A DNA stretch of 11,162 bases from contig JBFHER010000119.1 of the NCBI GenBank assembly GCA_041584055.1, forward strand, positions 1 to 11,162. The letters are read 5' to 3'. The notes beneath the pieces were generated by a model that made no database searches, was not told where the DNA came from, and was given only the letters and a program-made list of their open reading frames with translations. Numbering within the stretch: the first letter of the stretch is position 1; each line of letters opens with the position of its first letter. The translations under genes were made by a program, and so were the position numbers. The DNA is from JBFHER01 sp041584055. Its GTDB lineage: Bacteria; Bacteroidota; Bacteroidia; Bacteroidales; UBA5342. This document shows positions 7,291 to 11,162 of the stretch, piece after piece.

Positions 7291-8808
7291 TTTTGTAATA
7301 AAACTATTCTCTGCCACACCCTTCCAAAACACAATTGAGTCGATATCATTATTAACGATGGCTCCATTGGTGCTACGTCCACGCTTTATATCCGATTTCA
7401 ATTGTTTTAGCAATCGTTCTGCCACATCGGGATGTAAATCGTAAAGGTTATTCATTTCTTCAGGATCATTCTCCATGTCGTATAATTGAGCCTCGGGGCT
7501 GCCTTCCGTAACTTCTTTTTCCCTGGGCGATGTCCAGCCTCCGGAACCTTTGGCAAGCACCAGTTTCCATTTGCCCTGCCGGTAGGCAAAATACCCATCT
7601 ATGGAATGATGAACCACACTTTCTCGCTCAGAACCTTTCTTTTTCCCCTTTAAAACAGGTAAAAAACTAAAGCTGTCTTCCCCTGCATTTTCCGGAAGTT
7701 TGCGACCCGTGATGTCGGCGCAGGTCGCCATTAAATCGGTCAGGCAAAGAAGTTGATTGCTGGATGAGCCAGCCTTCACATTTGCCGGCCAACGAACAAT
7801 AAAAGGAATCCGGTGGCCTCCATCCCAGATATCAGCTTTTGAACCGCGATAGTTCGCACTTGGATAATGCCCTTGTTCTTGCAGCCCTTTAATATTTGCA
7901 GCTTTTGAGCACCCGTTATCACTGGTAACTATTACCAATGTGTTTTCTCCCAAACCTGCATCATCAACAGCTTTCAATATCTGGCCAACCACCCAATCGG
8001 TTTGCATTACAAAATCGCCATAATTCCCGAGTCCGCTTTTGCCCTGCCATTCAACTCCCGGCAGTATTGGTGTATGCGGCGAAGTGAGTGCCACATAAGC
8101 GAAGAAAGGTTTATCCTGTTTTTGTTTTCCAATAAATTCAACCGTTTTCCTGCAAATTTCAGGAAGTACCTCAACACGTTTAAAATGCTTTTCTGTAATG
8201 GTTTTATCATTCGCTTCGATTTTCCCAACAAAGCGATTGTTCTCAATATAAATATAGGGAGCCATGTCTAAAGAAGCTGAAATGCCATAGAAATAGTCGA
8301 ATCCCCGATCAACTGGTCCATCTTTAATTTCTTTATCCCATACAATATTTAGTTCCTTTGGTTTTCGTCCTTGCGGTAAAATACCATTTGTTGTAGGCAT
8401 TATCATTCCCAAATGCCATTTACCAAAACATGCCGTGGTATACCCATTTTGTTTCATCAAGTTAGCCACAGTTGGCCGGTCCGAATCAATTAAGGGTTCG
8501 CTAAATCCCCAAAGAACACCGCTTTGCAGTTTTGTTCGCCAATTGTATCGTCCTGTTAATATTCCATAACGTGTTGGAGTACAAACGGATGAACTGGAAT
8601 GAGCATCTGTAAAAGTCATGCCTTCTTCTGCCATTTTATCGATGTGTGGAGTTGCAATTTTTCCTCGCTCAGGGTTCAAGCAGTGTACATCGCCATATCC
8701 CAAATCATCCGCTAAAATATAAATAATATTGGGCTGAGTTTGGCTTTGTGCATTTAAACATGTTAGTAGAAATAACCCAAACAATGCTGTAATTAAAAAC
8801 TTATTCAT
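7288..8808 (-). CDS. S1-family (arylsulfatase-type) sulfatase, formylglycine-dependent
   Basis: This 506-residue protein would hydrolyse sulfate esters on a carbohydrate in the periplasm. Residues 1-20 form a signal peptide with likely cleavage at LNA|QS. Cys17 lies in LLTC, which is a poor lipobox, so a soluble protein is more likely. The type I sulfatase signature is complete: D34 and D35 in LADD, the formylglycine site C76-T-P-T-R80, K130 and H132 in GKWHLG, H245 in SPHTP, D297-N298 in TSDNG, and K324 in RGSKADIWDGGHR. That last segment resembles SulfAtlas S1_15, a group with galactose/GalNAc 6-sulfatases, but I assign it only tentatively. The C-terminal subdomain carries the usual LYDMENDPEEMNNL motif. 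Maturation needs a formylglycine-generating enzyme encoded elsewhere. The start overlaps the upstream stop (ATGA), which implies translational coupling. Confidence 0.93.
   Translation of the reverse strand: MNKFLITALFGLFLLTCLNAQSQTQPNIIYILADDLGYGDVHCLNPERGKIATPHIDKMAEEGMTFTDAHSSSSVCTPTRYGILTGRYNWRTKLQSGVLWGFSEPLIDSDRPTVANLMKQNGYTTACFGKWHLGMIMPTTNGILPQGRKPKELNIVWDKEIKDGPVDRGFDYFYGISASLDMAPYIYIENNRFVGKIEANDKTITEKHFKRVEVLPEICRKTVEFIGKQKQDKPFFAYVALTSPHTPILPGVEWQGKSGLGNYGDFVMQTDWVVGQILKAVDDAGLGENTLVIVTSDNGCSKAANIKGLQEQGHYPSANYRGSKADIWDGGHRIPFIVRWPANVKAGSSSNQLLCLTDLMATCADITGRKLPENAGEDSFSFLPVLKGKKKGSERESVVHHSIDGYFAYRQGKWKLVLAKGSGGWTSPREKEVTEGSPEAQLYDMENDPEEMNNLYDLHPDVAERLLKQLKSDIKRGRSTNGAIVNNDIDSIVFWKGVAENSFITK
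8805..8808 (-). other. ATGA stop/start overlap between beta-helix gene and sulfatase
   Basis: On the minus strand these four bases read ATGA. TGA ends the beta-helix gene and ATG begins the S1 sulfatase. Such overlaps usually mean co-transcription and re-initiation by the terminating ribosome. The sulfatase leader inside the upstream gene is A-rich (ATTAAAATAAA) and has no clear Shine-Dalgarno sequence, as is common in Bacteroidota. Confidence 0.9.
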
Positions 8809-11162
8809 TTTATTTTAATTTGAAATTCTTTACTTCCATAATTCCGAACAGCTGTAACTTTCACTGTCTGTCCGCTGTATTTTTTCAGCTGTTGCTTTAG
8901 CTCTTGAATATTGGTCACTTTATTTCCATTAAGCTCCTGAATGATCCAGGTTTCTGCCAAACCGGCATCCAACCATGGTTGCCCTTTTTCGGCATCAATT
9001 GAACGAATAAAGCAGCCAGAATTATAACCTCCTGAAGCATCAATTAAATCGGGGTCGTCGCCAATATCCACCAACAAGGCTCCCATTATCGTTTCTTGCA
9101 ACGCTTCCGTAGCTTCCACACTTGTTTCCGCTGTATATTTTCCGGACAATAGTGTTTTTAACCAGCTAGGATGTTCCAACACATCTACCTTGTTAAATTG
9201 AGCCTCGTTTACAAAACCAATTGCATTTCCGTTAACATCGAACGACTGTGCTTTTACAACATTTGACGCGTTTAGGACGAGTTCACCCCTGTAAACTGGC
9301 GATTGATTATTGGGTTCGGAACCATCGCTTGTATAACGTAATGTTCCGTTGGGTTTCATTCGTGAATCTGCTTTTAGCGTAACTTTAATAACATCGGTAA
9401 AGTCTCCACCAAAGGGTACAATTCGAGTCATTTCGTGTCCGAACTCATGCATCGGAAAGTTTTTGAACCCCAATTGTAAAGCCGGCGAATTTTCGCTCAA
9501 TGAATAATCTCCATTTTGTGGATCGACAAACAAAGGATCAGCAATTTCTGAATTTAGGTCATATCCTTCTGCCTGCCATTGTTGCAATGACTTGTTTTGG
9601 ACGATTTCCGGAGATTTGGGAAAGTTTACGTTCCAGTACAAATTATAATCGTAATGATTACTCCATTTTGTGGTCGACGGCAAGCGAATGGGGCGGGCAA
9701 ACTGTTTGGTTGGCTCTCCTTTTCCGGGAACTGCTCCCGAAATCACGAAAACATTTTGATACACCTTATCTTCCGAATTTTCGGGCCATACATGCCAGCC
9801 CAATGGTACGGCGCTAACCGTTATGTTGTTGTACACCTCTCGCAGCATTCCATCGCGTAACTTAATGGTCGATCCCAGGTTTAAGTTGTTGTAGATTTCA
9901 AAATTACTGGAGCCGTCATCTAAATCGATGGTCCAGTTACCGGCACTAATTGATTTTCGGTAATTGGCAATTCGGTTATTTCGGATAATTACTTTGTCGA
10001 TGGCATCGAGCAGCGTGAGTTCCTTCTTAAAGTCATCGTTCGATCCACTTCCGCCCAGCCATTGTCTTTCGCGCCCCCACGAATTAAAGGGGCCATGCTC
10101 GCCGGTTTCGCGAACGGTCTCCCAAATGTCACAATGTTCGATAATGTGTCCGCCCCAGGTTCCATCGTTAATACAAATTCCGGCACGCGGACAGTTGTAA
10201 ATGGTATTGTGCGAAACCCTGATTTTATGGCTCATTGAAATATAAACACCAGCAACTTGTTTCCCAACATCGCCAAAATCGTGCATGATACAGTTTTCTA
10301 CCACACAGTTTTTTGGATAATCGGGTGTTTTGGGGCCCGGTTCCAAGTCCATGTTTTTACGCATTTCGTTCCAGTCTTTGCCATGGATTTCTTTATCGTC
10401 CCAGGTTTGGTAAAAACGAACGGCTTGGGGCGAACCAACAAAACACACGGCACTTTCGCCGGTATGAACAAAGCGACAATTTCGAACGGCATTGTTTCGG
10501 TTGTAAGCGCTCATAAAAACACCATTTCCCCCCAATTGCTCGAAGTTACAAGCCTCAACCAAGCAATTTTCTGCACCTTCCATAAATACGGCACCACCAC
10601 GGTGAATCGCCCAATCTCCACGGGCAACCGGCTCGTATTTTTCCATAAACGTTTGCGCGCTATGGGTAAAGTAAAATCCTTTCAAATGAATATTGGAAAC
10701 TGAATTGTCTTTGGTTCCTTTTAACTGAACTAAATCCTTTACAACAGGAACTTCAACAATGGCTTTGTCCAAATCTACACCTTCATTCGGATAATAATAA
10801 AGTTGATTGGTTTCGGTATCTAAAAACCATTCTTCGGCCACATCTAACTCCTCGAAAATATTATCAATAAAAAACCACGATGATTTTTCTCCTGTTCCGC
10901 CAATACCATGACTACGTTGCAACTGCCAGCCACCATCGCCAAGAAGGACTTTGTTTTCGTTACGGTCAACTCCTTTTATGCGGTATTGCATATTTCCCCA
11001 GTTGTGACTTTGAAACGCGTGCACTATGCCGGTTTCGGGGTTTTTCCATTTCTTTTGCGTAAATGTTTCGGGATGAAATGAAAACCATTCATCGTAACGT
11101 CGATTGGTTCCGCCACTTACTTGTAGGTAGCCCTTTCCGCCACGAATTGGATTTTCGTAATC
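8805..11162 (-). CDS. Right-handed beta-helix glycoside hydrolase (GH141-like) with chitobiase-C-like and PDZ-like domains, 5'-partial
   Basis: The reading frame is open to the right edge, giving 785 visible residues. By comparison with its paralogue at 4688-7279, about 160 N-terminal residues including the signal peptide are missing. A GTG at 11024 is an internal valine codon, because homology to the paralogue continues upstream of it. The first ~560 visible residues form a parallel beta-helix with recurring short N-x-x-F/I turns, including GGAVFMEGAENC, the motif EHGPFNSWGRER (about 355-366) and IDLDDGSSNFEIYNN (about 412-426). The last two are what I associate with GH141, a family with alpha-L-fucosidase and xylanase members. 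Next comes a chitobiase/hexosaminidase C-terminal-like beta-sandwich (about 595-650, with LRYTSDGSEPN). A PDZ-like domain ends the protein (about 705-785, with WIIQELNGNKVTNIQELKQQL). The enzyme is probably secreted and would attack a fucosylated, sulfated glycan. The fold is secure; the family is likely; the substrate is inferred. The stop overlaps the next start by four bases. Confidence 0.82.
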   Translation of the reverse strand, partial: DYENPIRGGKGYLQVSGGTNRRYDEWFSFHPETFTQKKWKNPETGIVHAFQSHNWGNMQYRIKGVDRNENKVLLGDGGWQLQRSHGIGGTGEKSSWFFIDNIFEELDVAEEWFLDTETNQLYYYPNEGVDLDKAIVEVPVVKDLVQLKGTKDNSVSNIHLKGFYFTHSAQTFMEKYEPVARGDWAIHRGGAVFMEGAENCLVEACNFEQLGGNGVFMSAYNRNNAVRNCRFVHTGESAVCFVGSPQAVRFYQTWDDKEIHGKDWNEMRKNMDLEPGPKTPDYPKNCVVENCIMHDFGDVGKQVAGVYISMSHKIRVSHNTIYNCPRAGICINDGTWGGHIIEHCDIWETVRETGEHGPFNSWGRERQWLGGSGSNDDFKKELTLLDAIDKVIIRNNRIANYRKSISAGNWTIDLDDGSSNFEIYNNLNLGSTIKLRDGMLREVYNNITVSAVPLGWHVWPENSEDKVYQNVFVISGAVPGKGEPTKQFARPIRLPSTTKWSNHYDYNLYWNVNFPKSPEIVQNKSLQQWQAEGYDLNSEIADPLFVDPQNGDYSLSENSPALQLGFKNFPMHEFGHEMTRIVPFGGDFTDVIKVTLKADSRMKPNGTLRYTSDGSEPNNQSPVYRGELVLNASNVVKAQSFDVNGNAIGFVNEAQFNKVDVLEHPSWLKTLLSGKYTAETSVEATEALQETIMGALLVDIGDDPDLIDASGGYNSGCFIRSIDAEKGQPWLDAGLAETWIIQELNGNKVTNIQELKQQLKKYSGQTVKVTAVRNYGSKEFQIKIK

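Noticed and set aside
10257..10703. 148-residue open frame on the plus strand
   Set aside because: It is antisense to the beta-helix gene, has low-complexity composition and no recognisable motif.
11022..11024. GTG as the start of the first beta-helix gene
   Set aside because: The frame stays open to the right edge, and the upstream residues align with the paralogue, so this GTG is an internal Val codon.

Overview
The window looks like part of a polysaccharide utilisation locus from a Bacteroidota bacterium, probably marine or sediment-dwelling. This is inferred from low-to-moderate GC, A-rich leaders before most start codons, short lipoprotein or 'A|Q'-type signal peptides, and the mix of S1 sulfatases with a GH29 fucosidase. 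Verrucomicrobiota and Planctomycetota also carry such gene sets and cannot be fully excluded. No ribosomal, tRNA or taxonomic marker gene is present.

All six genes lie on the minus strand and read from the right edge to the left edge. In transcription order they are: (1) a 5'-truncated large right-handed beta-helix enzyme, GH141-like, with a chitobiase-C-like domain and a C-terminal PDZ-like domain (8805-11162, running off the window); (2) an S1 sulfatase (7288-8808); (3) a second GH141-like beta-helix enzyme with a C-terminal PDZ-like domain (4688-7279); (4) a divergent S1 sulfatase with an altered metal-site motif (3246-4625); (5) a GH29 alpha-L-fucosidase lipoprotein (1623-3218); (6) a third S1 sulfatase, a lipoprotein (10-1581). 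Genes 1 and 2 overlap by four bases, genes 2 and 3 are almost abutting, and the other gaps are 27-62 bp. I see no terminator or convincing promoter between them, so they are probably one operon. No stretch over 300 bp lacks a gene, and I find no RNA gene, mobile element, CRISPR array or long repeat.

The genes suggest stepwise breakdown of a sulfated, fucose-containing glycan such as a fucoidan. Sulfatases would remove sulfate esters, the GH29 enzyme would release alpha-L-fucose, and the two beta-helix proteins would cleave further linkages. GH141 includes alpha-L-fucosidases and an endo-xylanase. The exact polysaccharide cannot be read from sequence. Transport (SusC/SusD), regulator and fucose-catabolism genes are not in the window and may lie outside it.

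The least ordinary feature is the pair of beta-helix enzymes that both end in PDZ-like domains although their linker regions differ. I found no wholly new system.
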